Below, in pieces: positions 1 to 12,699 of a stretch of DNA of 64,000 bases. How positions within the stretch are numbered: position 1 is the stretch's first letter; every line of letters begins with the position of its first letter. The notes beneath the pieces are model-generated. The model saw nothing but the letters and a program-made list of their open reading frames with translations, ran no database searches and was not told the DNA's origin. The stretch is from the NCBI GenBank assembly GCA_027475525.1, contig JAMWFC010000046.1:1550001-1614000 (forward strand), read 5' to 3'. This DNA is from Macrolepiota albuminosa (taxonomy: Eukaryota; Basidiomycota; Agaricomycetes; Agaricales; Agaricaceae). The translations under genes and the position numbers were made by a program.

Positions 1-239
1 TCCAACCTGGCATAGGAAATCCCTAGACTTGTTCTCTTTGGATCTCCCTCTGCCAGGTAAGTAGCTACCTTGATATTGTCAGTATATATTCTAATACACT
101 TTGGATCTCCCTCTGCCAGCTGTGTGACTGAGCCACAGCCTCTAGAGGTCGCCCTTACAAAAATATTCTAATACACTTTGGATCTCCCTCTGCCAGCTGT
201 GTGACTGAGCCACAGCCTCTAGAGGTCGCCCTTACAAAA
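1..239 (+). mobile_element. Family-X LTR, 3' end (cut by window edge)
   Basis: This matches the last part of the LTR seen complete at 26531-27124. It has the same tail, through CAGCCTCTAGAGGTCGCCC to the terminal TTACA. The 5' part lies outside the window. It abuts the decayed minus-strand gene that begins near 240, and the last codons of the minus-strand frame there run into the LTR, so the LTR probably landed in that gene. Its last 77 bases are duplicated (separate entry). Confidence 0.8.
86..239. repeat. 77-bp exact tandem duplication (86-162, 163-239)
   Basis: Two adjacent identical 77-base copies lie in the family-X LTR end. It is one of sixteen duplications of the same period in the window, probably an assembly overlap rather than biology. 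Confidence 0.9.
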
Positions 240-2660
240 TCATTGTCTTCCATCTCCTCTGCCGCAGGAATGAACAAAGGAGGCAAAAAATTGTTGTCCA
301 TCTGCTTTTCCGCAAGAATGAACAAAGGAGAGATACCCTCTAAGCTAGGGTCACTAATAGATGGATTAGGGATATCCACCTGGTCGTCATCAGTTTCCCC
401 CAGCTCCATGAATGTCTGGCAAATATGAGCTGCTGGGGCAGAAGAAAATTGGGATGCTGGTTGAACCACCACATGAGAGGGTTCTATTGTAGAGCCATAC
501 ACCAGTCCAGGTTTACTCTGACTGTAGAGGTGGTGGAATGGATGTTGTGAGTTTGAGGGTTCAATATGCATCAAAGATGGCCATTGAGGAGAGTCAACAT
601 CAGGGAGAGTGGTAAAATGGGCCATGGAGAGGCAGTCTTGAGGGTCAGGCTGCTCACCATTAATACTGTTAGTATGGGACTCGATGCCTGTCAATTGGCC
701 TATCCAAGCAGGATCCATGGATCTAGCAACAGAACTGACAACAGAAGCAGCAACGTACTTGCTGCCAGCAAACAGGAGAATCATATTATTAGCTGTTGAG
801 ACATGTTCCGTCCTATCTAGCGACCGCCACTTGTCTAGGGCTTGAAGTGTCCACTGGTGGCCCCTGGCAGATCCGCTACCTACAAACACACAGAGCAAAT
901 TGTTTGGTGGTGGGACAGACACCAATCCATCAGCAGATGGCAATGTCATGAGTGGCCGGTGGTTGCATGCCAAGAAGCTTTCAAGAGAGTGGAAGCCTTG
1001 CTGATGTATGAGAAGGCAATGCTCCAGTGTTTCATTGCTTAAGACCTGAACATCCTCTCGGCCAATGTGGTTCCACCAATCACAGCCATACAGATTTCTA
1101 ATAAGACCTTGACGGCCATCAACAAACTCCAGGATCTCTGTGGGCAAAGTTTGCTGATTTTGGAGAGGGAAAAATTGGCTCATGCTTTTGATAATGTCTG
1201 GGACATTGCAGACCACATTATTCAGTAATGCTGCCCCCAGATATGACAATACAAAATTCTATGGCCCATATTCAGATCATAATATATTTATACATTTTGA
1301 AGTTATTTTACCAACTCCTTGTCTAGATGCTGAATAATCCATGCCTCTTTCGCTTTAAGACTTGGCACAAGATTGCCAAATATAGAAAGTGCTGCAATGA
1401 GGCATGACTTGATGTAGTCAACAACCTTTTGCAAATTTTCTAGTACAGTAGCTTGGGACATGACATTGTGTAGTACAGAGGTAGATGCCATTGCACTATT
1501 GCTTGTAGAAGCGGATACTGCTATGTATCAGATTTTTGTGCCTTGTAAACAAAAGTGATTTTCAACAATTCCATTGCATGTGACTGTCACAAATCCGTTC
1601 CAATCATCTGCTGATAGCAGCAAGCTGCATCCATCATTTCAATCTGTCTCTGCATCTGTCACATCAATCTGTCTCTGCATCCACCATGTTCACAGTGGAT
1701 CTCTTGCAGTTTGGGGAGAAATAAAATCAGGAAGCACCTGCCTAAATTTATTAATTGCCATGGAGGCCAATTCTTGCCACATGGCCACTTTTTTGTGGAC
1801 ATATGACTGGAGATCTTTTTTCTTCACTGACATACCACGCTTCGACCAAATATCTGCCTGATTGAAGAAATACCGCACTGTCCACTCCATTTCACTCATG
1901 ACAAGATGACATTCCTCTGTCCATCTGTTGTGTTGTGCTCTAGCATATAGATAATGAACACAATTAACTGAAGAGATATGTTCACAAACAGATGTAATGA
2001 TAAGGAAATGTTAACAAGAGGACTCACATTCAGAAATAATTGCAGATTCATTTTCTGTATCAGAATTTGAGTGCCATATCCAAGATATCTTAATCCTTGA
2101 TGAATCAGGAATGTTGGGATCTTGTATAGCTGTGCTTGCATTCAATCCACTTTCTGTAGAACTGGATACTTTCTCTGAATGCTGGGGTCCAATCCCAGTT
2201 ACAGCAGAGCACTGTGGCATCATGCATAGGCACAAGCCTTCACTAGGATTGAGGCCTGGATTTTTTGAAGAGATGCGTGAGCTCGAGTTTTCACATTCTT
2301 GCTTGGGGCAACCCAGACAACATGAGAATATAGGAATGATTTCTCTGCAATGAATTCCTGAAGAGCTTGCAGGAGCCTTTTAATTTGAATCAAGCACAGA
2401 TTGTGCTCTATCATTGTTAATACTAAGACATTACCTATAATCATAGATGGGAAGGAGATTTTAAAATCTTCTGGAACAACTATATCCATTGGTCCAAGGT
2501 TATCAATCTGCTGGCTGTCTATCTTCCACCATTTCATTGTCATCAAAGGCTTTGGAAACTTCATCCACTTTCAGAGAGGCAGTCCACCTTCCACTAACAA
2601 TAAATCCGCTCCTGTCCTGAAAAGCAGCAAGAATATTGAGTCAAACCCTTAATAGTTCTC
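240..2660 (-). pseudogene. Decayed, unrecognised minus-strand gene
   Basis: Several minus-strand open segments follow each other: about 2564-2220 (114 codons), 1899-1690 (69), 1491-1303 (62) and 1249-240 (about 340). They look like coding exons or frame-broken pieces of one gene, with ordinary amphipathic sequence and no low-complexity tract. The 1899-1690 segment is a charged helix-rich stretch containing MEWTVRYFF and KKVAMWQELA. I recognise no domain with confidence. A transposon-borne gene is possible because the segment lies between two retroelements. The family-X LTR interrupts its 3' end and Gy-B begins just beyond its 5' end. No intact start-to-stop model could be made. Confidence 0.4.
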
Positions 2661-2784
2661 TTTCTGCCTTGACCTTTTGCCAATCATCATTGCTTGCATG
2701 CCAATTCAAACAGCAAACTTGGTCCTGAATTGCAATTCTGAGCTTCCAATTAGTGAGATAGGTTGGGCCATCAGCAATACACCT

Positions 2785-4800
2785 TCCTTGTACTGGAGCA
2801 TCTCTGGGTGTCTACCAGAGACCTCATCTATCCCCAATAGGCTGCACCCGATTCCTCTGAGCAAAGGGCCCTTTGCCACCATCCTCTACTACAGTTACCA
2901 ATGCCCTGCCCCCAAACCCTGTGGACCTTCCAACTATTACTATCAGCCTCTGGCCACCATCCCACCTGCATGGACTCCTCCATTGCCAATGGGATAACAA
3001 CGCTTTGAGGAGTATGAGCATCAGCATGACAAGGTGCTCCAGTTGCTTAGGATCTTGCCCAAGGACTTCATGCAGCAGACAAGGGTGTTACTCATGGAAT
3101 TCAGACACAATGACTTTGAAGGCATGGGCATATTGCTTGGTCAAATTTGGGGAATGACTTACTCAAGGAGAACTTCTAGAACAGGCTATGGTAAAGTACA
3201 GGCGCAACATGATCCTCTGTGAGGAGCTGCAGCAACTGCTCAACAAAGTTCATGCATCCCCCTCCTCTTAACTCCTCAATGACCCTGTGGACTCTGGTTG
3301 CTTGATTCACATTCAATGGAAACCTCCAGAACTGACCCTGGCAGCCCTTGCAGTCCCAACTCTGGAGCAATGGCAATGGGAAGAATGACAAAACACCTTG
3401 GCCATACTGCAGTCCCTCAATCCAATAGGTGGGCTATTTGATCAGCCTGCTGCCTGCACGGTAGGCTTGTTGACTTGCCGTAGGGCTAACTCTGTTCCTA
3501 GCACCTTTGAGACATGGGAACAACCCTGGAGACCTCTGGAACCACTCCCATGAACAGACAATGCCTGACTTCTGCTATCAGTGACCTCTGGGATACCCCA
3601 GGTTGATATCTCCAGTATAGACAACACACTGTGCTATATTGATGAGCTCACTCAAGGCAACAACAAATGACACCCCATGTCTATAACAACTCTGGCCCCA
3701 CCTCCTACAACTGCCCCAGCCCCTCCCAAGCTGACCTTCCATTGTGACCCCCTGCCCTACTTCAATCTGTAGAACCCCCCATGCCCCTCAATGCAAGCTC
3801 AAACCTCCTGAGTTAAACGTCCCCTGCGCAACCTGGCACCTGGCCCAGCACCTGGCCCACCCCTAAAGGCCAACCCAGCATCACTGAACCCTCTCTGACC
3901 ACCTCTGCCACCTCCAGTCAATCTCTGAGGACAACCTCCTGGCCCACCACCCCTGCCACCCTCTGCATGGAAACCCAGACCTCTCCCCAACAGGAACCCA
4001 CCCTCCCTGAGACAACAGACCTCCAGGAGAGCCACCTGGAGGAGGCCCTCCAGGAGAGTGGGGCCCTGCTCTTGGTGCTTTTTCTTCCTAAGGAAGGGGG
4101 GGGGGGAGTAACCACTATTATTACTACTACAATGCAGGACCCCCTTTCTGTAACACAGCAGAACAGGATGACACTCATGATGCCCTCACCCACAAAGAGC
4201 ACTTGGATATTCAGAAACCTGGCACATTTATAGACCAGGATCCCTGGAAATGGCATATATTCCTAACTCAGTATCTTAATACGTTTCAGGCAAAGCCACT
4301 CACATTCCAGATTGATAGCTCTAGGGTCATCTTTGCTGCCTCATACCTCCAGGGGATCACCTTCAACTATTACACAGCCCTCATCTAGTTTGACCCCAAC
4401 AACCTGGCACTCTCCCCTTGGCAAGCCTTTGTTGAAAAGTTCTCCAAAAAGTTCGGGATCTATGACATCATGGCCAAGGCCAAGGACAACCTTTTCAACC
4501 TCCAGATGCGTTCTGAAGAGTGCTTCACCACTTTTATTGTACATTTTGAGAAGGAAGCTTATGAGACAGGTTGAAATTATAGCACCCTCTGGTACACCCT
4601 CTGCCATGCACTGCCACAATGCATCAAGAATGTCCTTTGACTCTCCCCAAAACAACCCTTCTACAATGAATACAAGGCCCTCATCATGCAGATTGATCAG
4701 CGCTACTGGAAAGACCACAGTGAATACTCAAACTTCCAGGCCCCCTGGAACTCATGAGGAGGCCTCTCCTGGTCCTCTGGTGACCTCCCCAACTCCCTGA
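2785..4800 (+). pseudogene. Gy-B gag remnant
   Basis: Frame-broken relative of the Gy-A gag. The proline-rich linker is near 2870-3000, followed by a coiled segment (QRFEEYEHQHDKV) at about 3000-3170. A capsid-like retrotransposon gag domain spans about 4203-4720, with pieces such as FAASYLQGITFNYYTALI and FGIYDIMAKAKDNLFNLQ. About 60 bases near 4518-4577, encoding roughly 20 residues (ECFTTF..FEKEAYETG), are present here and missing in frame from Gy-A. Many in-frame stops show it is dead. No zinc knuckle remains because of the deletion near 4920. Confidence 0.75.
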
Positions 4801-4929
4801 GCCAAAACTCCGGTCTATCTCCTTTTCCCAGCAGCCATCCTCCAGTAAGTTATGGCCTCCCCAACGCTAACCCTGGTAGCAGCACCTGTCTCCAGGCCCA
4901 GCTCAATGCTGCCGTAGCCATCAATGACT

Positions 4930-5731
4930 CAGAGATATCACTCATTTTGTGCATATGCCTGTCACCTTTGCCAATGGACAAATTCACATTCTCCAGATGC
5001 TGGTAACCAAACTCCACCCCTCTGCACCCCTGATCCTGGAGCTTCCCTGGCTCTGGAACACCAACCCTTGCATCAACTGGCAACACTTCACCCTCTGCCT
5101 GAATTGGGAACCCACAATTGACAACCAGCAGCTTCTCTTCAACATTCCCGACTCCCCAAGCCCTGACCCAACTCCAAAGAACCCCTCAAATGGGACCACA
5201 TTGTTCCCTGAACTCCAGTCTCACTTCTCATGGTCCTTTGTTATTAATGCCAGGTTGGCTGGTGCTCTGAGACCACTATTGGCCCTCATCAACAGTGGGG
5301 CCACTGGAGTTTTTGTCAGTAATGCCCTTGACCTTCCCTATAATCTCCTTGAGCAACCCCTCAACTTACAACAACTCAACGGCACCCCCTTCTCTTCCGG
5401 CCCCATCAGGAGGTCTTACTCAGGGCACGTGACACTGGACAACAGTTTTGAATTCACATCAGACTTCCTGGTTATGCAACTTCACAATTCAACCTCACTT
5501 GTAATAGGACTTCTCTGGCTATGGAACACAAACCCTGACATTGACTGGAGGATGCTCACCATGACGTTCCCAGAACCTGAAGACCACCCAACAACCACCA
5601 TACACCTCTGGGCCCTCAAAAGCAACCCAATACCCAAAACTCTGAGCTCCGGAACCAGTCCCATGCCTCTCAGACCAACATCTTTGACCATACTTGTGAT
5701 GCCTGCCCAAGCCCACAAGGCTCCCAACTGA
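4930..5731 (+). pseudogene. Gy-B protease remnant (half of PR1 plus PR2)
   Basis: The segment opens in the second half of a retropepsin-like domain (MPVTFANGQIH..LVTKLHPSAPLILELPWL) and continues into a second complete copy ending LVIGLLWLWNTNPDIDW. This is the same two-protease arrangement as in Gy-A. The catalytic triad of the second copy reads NSGAT instead of DSGAT, a G-to-A change that kills the active site. The first copy has lost its DSG half with the deletion. Confidence 0.75.
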
Positions 5732-5759
5732 CCTCCTAACATCTCTCGGAACAAGTACA

Positions 5760-7217
5760 AGGGACTGAATTACCTGACTTGGTCTCAGACATGCAATCCT
5801 CCTGCTCTGACTTCTGATCTGACACCCTCAATCGACCCAGAGGCACTTGTCATTAAGATCATTGGGGCCACCCCCTTTGCACATCTCATGTAGGAAGGGA
5901 CCCCCACATTTCAGCTGCACACCTTGCCCTCCCTTCCAGAAGAACACTTATGAGTGGATGCTGTCCTCCTGGAAATAAAGACTGAGGAGCAGATTCTATG
6001 AGAAGTAGTTTCCTCAGAATACCATGAATTTGCTAACATGTTCTCCAAAGGAGACACCAAGGAGATCCCCCCTCACTGCCCCTATGACCACATGATTGAC
6101 CTTGAGGAAGGGGCCTCCCCACCCTTTGGCAAAGTATACAACATATCAGAAGTCAAACTATACACTCTCAAGGACTACCTTGATGAAATGCTTGGAAAGG
6201 GATTCATCCACCCCTCAGCCTCCACTGCCAGAGCCCCAGTTCTATTTGCCAAGAAGAAGGACTGTTTGCTCCAACTTTGTGTCAACTATTGAGGACTCAA
6301 CAAGATCACCAAGAAGAACTGCTACTCACTCCCACTTATTGGCAATCTGGTCAATCAACTTTGCAGCATCAAGATTTACACAAAGATTGACCTCCACTCC
6401 AGTTACAACAATGTCCACATTGCCCTAGGACACAAGTGGAAGACCATGTTCTGTATGTGGTATGGTCTGTTTGAGTACCTCATAATGCCATTCAGAATGA
6501 CTAACTCCTCCACCATGTTCCAATACTTCATGAACGACATCTTCCATGACATGAGCAACGTCTTCTCATTGTTTACCTGGACAACATCCTTATTTACTCT
6601 GACTTGACAATGAATCACCAGAAGCATGTCCAGCAAGTTCTTGAACACCTCCAGAAGCACAACCTCCACACCAAGCTCAAGAAGTGCTTGTTCCACACCA
6701 ACAAGGTTGAGTATCTCGGCATTATAGTATTCCCAAACAGTGTTTGCATGGACCACCATAAGGTCAAGGCCATTGTCAACTAGCTGCAGCCCCAGAACAT
6801 CAAGGAAGTACAGTCTTTCTTGGGTTTCACTAATTTCTACCAGGGTTTATAGACAACTACTCCAATATCACAAAATCCCTCAACTAGCTCACACATAAGG
6901 ATGTCACATGGAACTGGGACAGTAAGTGCCAGAGCATCTTTAACTTGCTCAAGGAGGCTTTCACAGTTGCTCCTGTACTCTGGCATTACAATCCTGCCCT
7001 CCCAATCATCCTGGAATGTGACGCCTCCAACTATGCCATCACCAAAATTCTCTCGCAGATGGGACCTGATAGTGGGGAACTGCCAGTCACCTTCTACACT
7101 TGGTCTATGATTAACACCAAGCTCAACTATGACATGTACAATAAGGAGCTCCTTGCCATTATTAAAGCCTTCAAGCAGTGGCGAGCCTATCTCAAAGGGG
7201 CCTGGCACCAAATTCAT
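5760..7217 (+). pseudogene. Gy-B reverse transcriptase / RNase H remnant
   Basis: This runs parallel to Gy-A 43040-44575. An RT start region is at 6038-6292 ([20 protein letters not shown]), the YLDN box is near 6570, and the start of RNase H is at 6945-7217 (PIILECDASNYAI). There are many stops and small indels. Homology to Gy-A stops at about 7218 and resumes with sequence matching Gy-A from about 46460, so the rest of RNase H, the whole integrase and the chromodomain are deleted. Confidence 0.8.
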
Positions 7218-8342
7218 AGTTTGTTTTTCTTACGCTACTTATTTTACTCTGGGGGCCAGGACAGGCAAGTATATACATTTTCTACTTCTACAGTATACTA
7301 CAAGATGACATCACCAAGAAGGAACAACAACAAAGGGGGGCAAGAGAGTCTGTTACTGTGAGGCCTCCAAACTCCCCTCCCCCTCCTCCCCTCCCCCTCA
7401 CTCTCCAGATCCTGCTGGCCATTTCTGGGGGCCCTCCTCCTCCACCTCTCCCAGAGCCTGCTCCCATGATGCCTTCTCCAGCAACTGGTCCCAGGATGGG
7501 AGCGGCTTGCCCTCATCAAAGACCCACTTGAACCAGGTCCTCAGCGCTGGGACATTCCTCCGCTGATGCACCAACACCATCCTCCCCAGCAAATTCATGC
7601 CCCACTCCACCCTGGGAGTTGTCAACTTAGATTGCTGCCCCTCCTGCAGTGACGCAAGCACCATGGCCGCTCTGTCCAGGAGCAGCCGATGCTCCTGAGC
7701 CCAACCTGGGAATGTCATTACAGGAAAATCCAGAACACAAGGACACTTACTCAGAGTGGCCATCCAGGCAATGACCACATCTTGCAGTTGTTTGGAGGCT
7801 AGCTCCAGACAACCTGTACACTGCCTCAGTTGTGCCCACAACACATCCCTCTCAACCTCCAGCTCTCCTTGGGTGATCTGTGCTGTCTCCAGCTCCTGAA
7901 GCACCACCACACAACACTTCTTCACCAGTCTCTGGGCCGCCGCCTCCTGTCTTGTGCCATCCTTGCTCTAGGACAACAAAACCTGAACTCCCCAGAGCTG
8001 CCCCACCATCACCAGATGCCAATCCACAATCTCCCTACACTCCTACTCAGACTGCTCCAGGCACTCCTGAAGGGTCCCCACATCAACACCTAGTGGTCGT
8101 CCTAACAAGAGGGAAAGGACTGCCAGGGACAAGCATGGAGGAGGAGACAGGGACAGGGACAAGGTTGCTGGGAGTGGGCATGCTCTCTTAGAAGGCCTGG
8201 AGGAAGGGCTAGGTAACACCCACCACTTCCCCTTGTCAGAGTGCCCCATGCAACTCTCCCTACTCACTCTGGCCTGGGTTGCCCAGTACATGACCAGGAC
8301 CATGGGCCGACTCTGACCCCCTACTCTGATGGTTCCACTCTT

Positions 8343-9351
8343 CTGGTGATAGGACCCTATACAGGATCAGTGCATCAACGGCAGGCTATAGCAATATGGC
8401 ACTGGCTCAGAATATCTTAGCACATGCTAATTAACCAATTTTGGCAATATTTGATGGCCACGCATGGCAAGAAGCAGATCTGATCAATGATAGTACTGAT
8501 GGCAGATAGAATGACAATTGACAGATGGCATCAGTCACTGATGACAGCACTTAGCAAGAAGACTGATGATCTATCAAAACTGATGGACAGCTTAGTATTT
8601 AACGGCATCAGTCACTGATGACAGCACTTAGCAAGAAGACTGATGATCTATCAAAACTGATGGACAGCTTAGTATTTAACTTGGCATCTGACATTGCTTA
8701 GTGCCTCAATTTGGCACCTGACAATGCTTAGTATTTTGAACAGACAAAAGATTGATGGATTGATGGTTAGCATTGCAATCTGCCATCTGACATTGCTAAG
8801 TGTCTTGAATGAATGGTAGGAATCTAAAACCGTTGGAGCTATCCCATAAATTTTCCAAGTTTGCTATACTTTGGTGTCATTAGTTACTTGGTGATGGTGA
8901 ACTCCTTGTAGTATAAAAAGTACTTACCAACTTGTGCATAAAGACCAGAACAGAGTTTCCTGCCCTACTTACTCCAGTCTCTCTTACAGTCTAAATCTTA
9001 TTTACGGTTGGCAATGTCGAAGTCATTGGCAGTTGTAGACTATTGCTAGCCAACGACATACTTGTGCCTTGCATCTATGGCAGGCATAAATGTCGCTTAG
9101 ACTTTGCTAAGCTTACTGTATTCTTGCCACTCACATTGCTGTGTTTGCTTACCACTTCTTCTATAGGCACTTTTTTCTTAGCGCTTAACACTTGCTGACC
9201 CCTTTCTGACTACACCTTATTTTTATAGGCATGTTCTCTGGGACCTGCTCATGACTCCTCTTAATACCTTAAGTGTGCTCAATGCAAGCTTTTGGCTTGG
9301 TAACACTATACTTACATTTGTTACTGACCAAACTTTGGGTGTCATCACTGG
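8343..9351 (+). mobile_element. Family-C solo LTR with 4-bp TSD (CTGG)
   Basis: The LTR spans 8347-9347, starting TGATAGGACCC and ending GGTGTCATCA. It is the reverse complement, relative to Gy-C as written, of the 956-base Gy-C LTR. It is flanked by CTGG at 8343-8346 and 9348-9351, a clean 4-base target duplication, and sits in the Gy-B antisense gene. Without the 77-base assembly duplication it is about 924 bases. CpG decay is heavy (TTAGCA and TGGCAA where Gy-C has TTAGCG and CGGCAA), so it is an old insertion into an older element. Confidence 0.9.
8527..8680. repeat. 77-bp exact tandem duplication (8527-8603, 8604-8680)
   Basis: Two adjacent identical 77-base copies inside the family-C solo LTR; same period as the other fifteen. 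Confidence 0.9.
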
Positions 9352-10303
9352 GACCCTTCTGGAGGCACTGCTGATGGGGCCTCACCCCCCCAGACCCTCC
9401 CGATGTCCCCACCTCTGGCTCTGCCACCCAGTCCCTCTCCTCTACTCCCATCCTCCAGGTCACCCCTCCCAGCAGCTACCCCTGCTCCCATGCCATACAG
9501 TGCACTCTCCACAGTGCCGAGATGGAGCACCACTTGTGGTTGAGGCAGCACACCTCACACACTGAGGAATCTCTCCAGGTCAAAGGCCCTGGGGCCTCAA
9601 AAAGGCATGGCACCAGTCAACAGGTGCAGTGCACACACTGGTCAATGTGAGCGGTGACCACAAGATACAAGATCACTTACCAGGCTGTTGCTAACACATC
9701 ACTTGTGAGTGAGCAACCCCTGGAGCCTCTCCAGGGCCTGCTCAAACACCTCCTATGCCATGCCTGCCCACAGAACACGCAAGTCATCTGGGACCACCGA
9801 GATGGTCTCTGGGGTCATCTTGGATTGACAGAAGCAAGGAGCAGGGAGACGAGAACAGGGCAAAGAGTGGAGGCAAGGAGAGTGGACAGTCATCCATGCC
9901 AAGGTAGGTGCGGGGTGACTAGGCTCTGCCTCTAGGAGGGGCTCAGACATCAGCTCTGGGAAATGACTGGGACCAGCCTCCAGAACAGGAAGGTTTTGTT
10001 GTTCTAAAAAGGAAAGTCAGTCACACCAAGCTAAGGGGTGCAGGAGCATTCATGTTGCTGGACAAGTGCCACCACACACTCACAATCAAGCCAGCACTGG
10101 TATTTTGCATCCTAGGCCTCCTATGCAACCAGAGGGCAACTTTGTTGGTAGGCAGGAGCGTTGGCAAATGCATTGGTGTATGTGACATAAGTTGGGTTTG
10201 ATGGCAATTTTTTTTTCCTATGTGTTAGGGGGTGAGATGGTTTCCACGCTTGGTCTCCCAGTCTGAACTACTGACAACGTGCATCTCAGAGGGTCTTGAT
10301 GCT

Positions 10304-10316
10304 GAGAGGGGGGTGA
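10304..10316 (+). other. Gy-B polypurine tract
   Basis: GAGAGGGGGGTGA lies directly before the LTR start TGTCATAACTCC. It matches the tract AGGGGGGGTGA before the Gy-A 3' LTR and is the expected plus-strand primer site. Confidence 0.8.
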
Positions 10317-11071
10317 TGTCATAACTCCTCCCACCCAGAACCACCCCAGGATACCCTCAGAACCCCATCCGGGACTTTCCCTGCCAACCTCACAATACAA
10401 ACCTGCCATCATAACCACCAACACCACCATCATGCGCATCAGACTCTGCCATCATGCTGCACCCCCTGATAGCCCTGCATCACAGACCCTGGAGCTATCT
10501 GCTGGCACACCTGCCAATCATTGGATTATGTCAATCGCTCTGGCTATCATGCATCATGCATCAGTGCCACCTCTCCACACTAATGGATTGTGTGCCCTGC
10601 ATGTGCAATTCCCAGTATACAGTTTCCTCTCTTCCACCGCCACTCATTTACTCCTGGAACTGCCCCAGACATCCCAGAATCCCTCAGAAACCCAGAGTAA
10701 CTCCCACCGGTACTTAAGAAGTAGCTACCCACTTGTTGTACTTTAGTCTTGATATTACACTGATTGTTTGCATGCCTCTTTAATTGACCAGTATGCACTG
10801 ACTAGCACACTTTGACTGGTATGCTTTGACTGGCATGCTCAATTTGTTCACATGCTCTTAAGATTGGTATGCACTTTGCAACTTAAGTTTTACTGACCTG
10901 GTCTCATCTTAGAACCCCCAGTTCTCAACTCAACCCTAACCTCTCATTCCTTTTGACTTCCCCTGATCCCTGAACTAAGTCCCTTACCCTGGAAATCTCT
11001 TGTTTGCATCTTGAACTCTGGAGCATAGTCTGGAGTTCCAGACACCCAAGTACACATAGATCAATCTGACA
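10317..11071 (+). mobile_element. Gy-B 3' LTR (old, shortened)
   Basis: It aligns along its length with the Gy-A LTRs (TGTCAYRACYCCTCCC start, the GACTGGYAYGC-type repeats, the CCYGGAGTTCCAGACACC region). About 50 bases before the terminal CTGACA are missing. It joins directly to the minus-strand gypsy remnant at 11072. Confidence 0.75.
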
Positions 11072-12665
11072 TCAAGCTTTTTCACCTTTTGCTGGCATTT
11101 ATTTGGAGGCTTTGCACCTCAAGCATCAGGAGCAAGTGTTCACTCATCTCTTGTCTTGGAGGCTTGATACTCCTCCTTGCTCATCATCACCACATTATGG
11201 TCTGAGCTCAGTCCAGGCATAGCCTGTACTTCCTCATCCACATCCTCCACCACTGGTGCTTTGCACTGACCAAGTCATGGAGAATCCTTGCACTTCTCTG
11301 TAGTGCAGTGACATTGCAGGTTATTATCAGTATCATCTGTTGTAGCCCATTCTGCTGGGATCACTTTTCTATTCACTAGAACCTGACAGTGCTTGAAGTC
11401 TAGCATGACTTTGTTACGCTGCATGAATGGTGTTCCCAATATCATGTCATAGCAATCAAAGTTTGCTATTCATATATTCCCAGCTACATGAGCCTAGTGT
11501 CTAGACAGTTACATTTGTCCCATACTGCACCATAGTGTGGCTCTCTACGGTGCCCAGTTGCAATGCCAACAGCATGTCTAACTCCTGTATGGAGATTCTA
11601 TACATATGGGCAAATTTGAGCGTAATATCCAAAGTAGTGCTCCCAGAGTCCCATAGGGTCCATGCTTTGTGGCCATTTACATCCACATACGAGACCAGAC
11701 ACTCTTTGTCTGCACGCTTCAATGTAGAGCACTGCAAAGTGCCCTCTGTCCAATAAAGAGTCACCTTCTTTATCCATACCACATTATTCTTGACGTGATT
11801 GTTTGAGGATGGCCAATCTGTCATTGCTGCTAGGCACTCAAAGTTGCTGTTGTGACTGTAGTACTCATTGCTGTAGGCATTGTTGTATATGTCTACTGTG
11901 ACATATTCCTCCCCCCTCTATGACCACACTTTCAGGCTTGGCACCCAATGCCTCCTCTGGGGCCTCTTGGTCATTTGTGGGGTGCTCAGCCTCAGACTCG
12001 GCAAAGATATCTCTATCACTCCCACTTGTGGCTGCAGTATGTGTGGCACAAAGGTGGGCTTGGAGTGTATACCCCTTTCTCAGAGCTCCTGTCCTTGCAG
12101 GGCAATTGGTAGCATAGTGGCCTAGTTAGCCACATGCAAAACATGTTCTCATCTGACCAGATGGGTTGGCCAGCTTGACTTCTGGCCATGGCTTAGAACA
12201 TTCTCTGTCTGGAGCCCGCTCTAGTCATGGGCAGCTATGCCTTTGATTCCCAGCATGAGCTCTGCATACTACAAACTGCATGTTGCAGTCACAATCTATG
12301 TCGGCTTTCTTGGCCAGGAAGGTCCCTACATGCTGACCTCATGAGGGTGCCCCAGCAGGCAGTAGTTTCTTGCTTCCTCCTCTGTGGCTACTACAATGCT
12401 CATAATGGTTAGCAGTCTTAAGGGACTGCTCATATCTTATGGTGTATGCCACAAACTCCTCAACATTGTTGACCTCTGAGGACAACCGGTCCTCATGTAT
12501 CAGGTAGCAGCACATATCTGCTGGGATACCATCCAAGAATGTTTTGAGCATAGTGTACTCATCCGAGTATACTGCTATATTCTGGGCATGGTCATTAAGG
12601 GTATTGTACAGTGGCTTAAAAAACTGTCCCAATGTTTCATACTTTTTGAAAGATGACATTGGCAT
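11072..12665 (-). pseudogene. Gy-E, gag-protease remnant of another gypsy
   Basis: Minus strand. A gag segment is at 12665-12339 (YETLGQFFKPLYNTL..LKTFLDGIP). A CCHC zinc knuckle is at about 12141-12112 (C-F-A-C-G-stop-L-G-H-Y-A-T-N-C). An aspartic protease is at 11824-11501 with LWDSGSTT, followed near 11450 by the YDMILGTPFMQ motif typical of gypsy proteases. Stops and frameshifts separate the parts. The left end abuts the Gy-B LTR, so RT and beyond are lost. The architecture resembles that of Gy-F at the right end of the window, and they may be one family. Confidence 0.75.
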
Positions 12666-12699
12666 GAAGGATGGGAAGTACTTAAAATCCTGATTAAAT

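Larger units (their letters stand above)
7398..10188 (-). pseudogene. Gy-B antisense gene remnant (zinc-cluster/coiled-coil type)
   Basis: Minus-strand counterpart of the Gy-A antisense gene. It starts at an ATG at 10188-10186 (MSHTPMHLPT; Gy-A has MSRTPTHSPT) and ends at the stop at 7398-7400 after a long clean stretch (LLLDRAAMVLASLQEGQQ, then RRRNVPALRTWF-like sequence). The phase-1 intron near 7707-7751 is kept, with donor GTAAGT, acceptor CCCAG and 45 bases, joining A|GT to restore Ser-Trp-Ala as in Gy-A. A second donor GTAAGT near 9680 matches the Gy-A intron before the cysteine cluster. The gene is split by the family-C solo LTR and has several stops. Two diverged copies keeping the frame and splice sites argue that it was once a real gene. 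Confidence 0.7.
2760..11071 (+). mobile_element. Gy-B, old 5'-truncated Ty3/gypsy copy (A/B family)
   Basis: It aligns in order with Gy-A (37968-49281): proline-rich gag, capsid-like gag, protease, RT, RNase H, antisense gene, polypurine tract and 3' LTR. The 5' LTR and gag start are missing, homology beginning near 2760. Two internal segments present in Gy-A are absent: about 620 bases around the first protease (near 4920) and about 1.85 kb from RNase H through the chromodomain (near 7218). It is riddled with stops and frameshifts, and most CpGs of Gy-A appear here as TpG or CpA. A family-C solo LTR (8347-9347) is inserted in its 3' part. Confidence 0.85.

Noticed and set aside
155..239. C-terminal codons of the minus-strand frame at 155-1249
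   Set aside because: These read through the family-X LTR; the same peptide appears in the LTR at 27060-27124, so it is not native to the gene.
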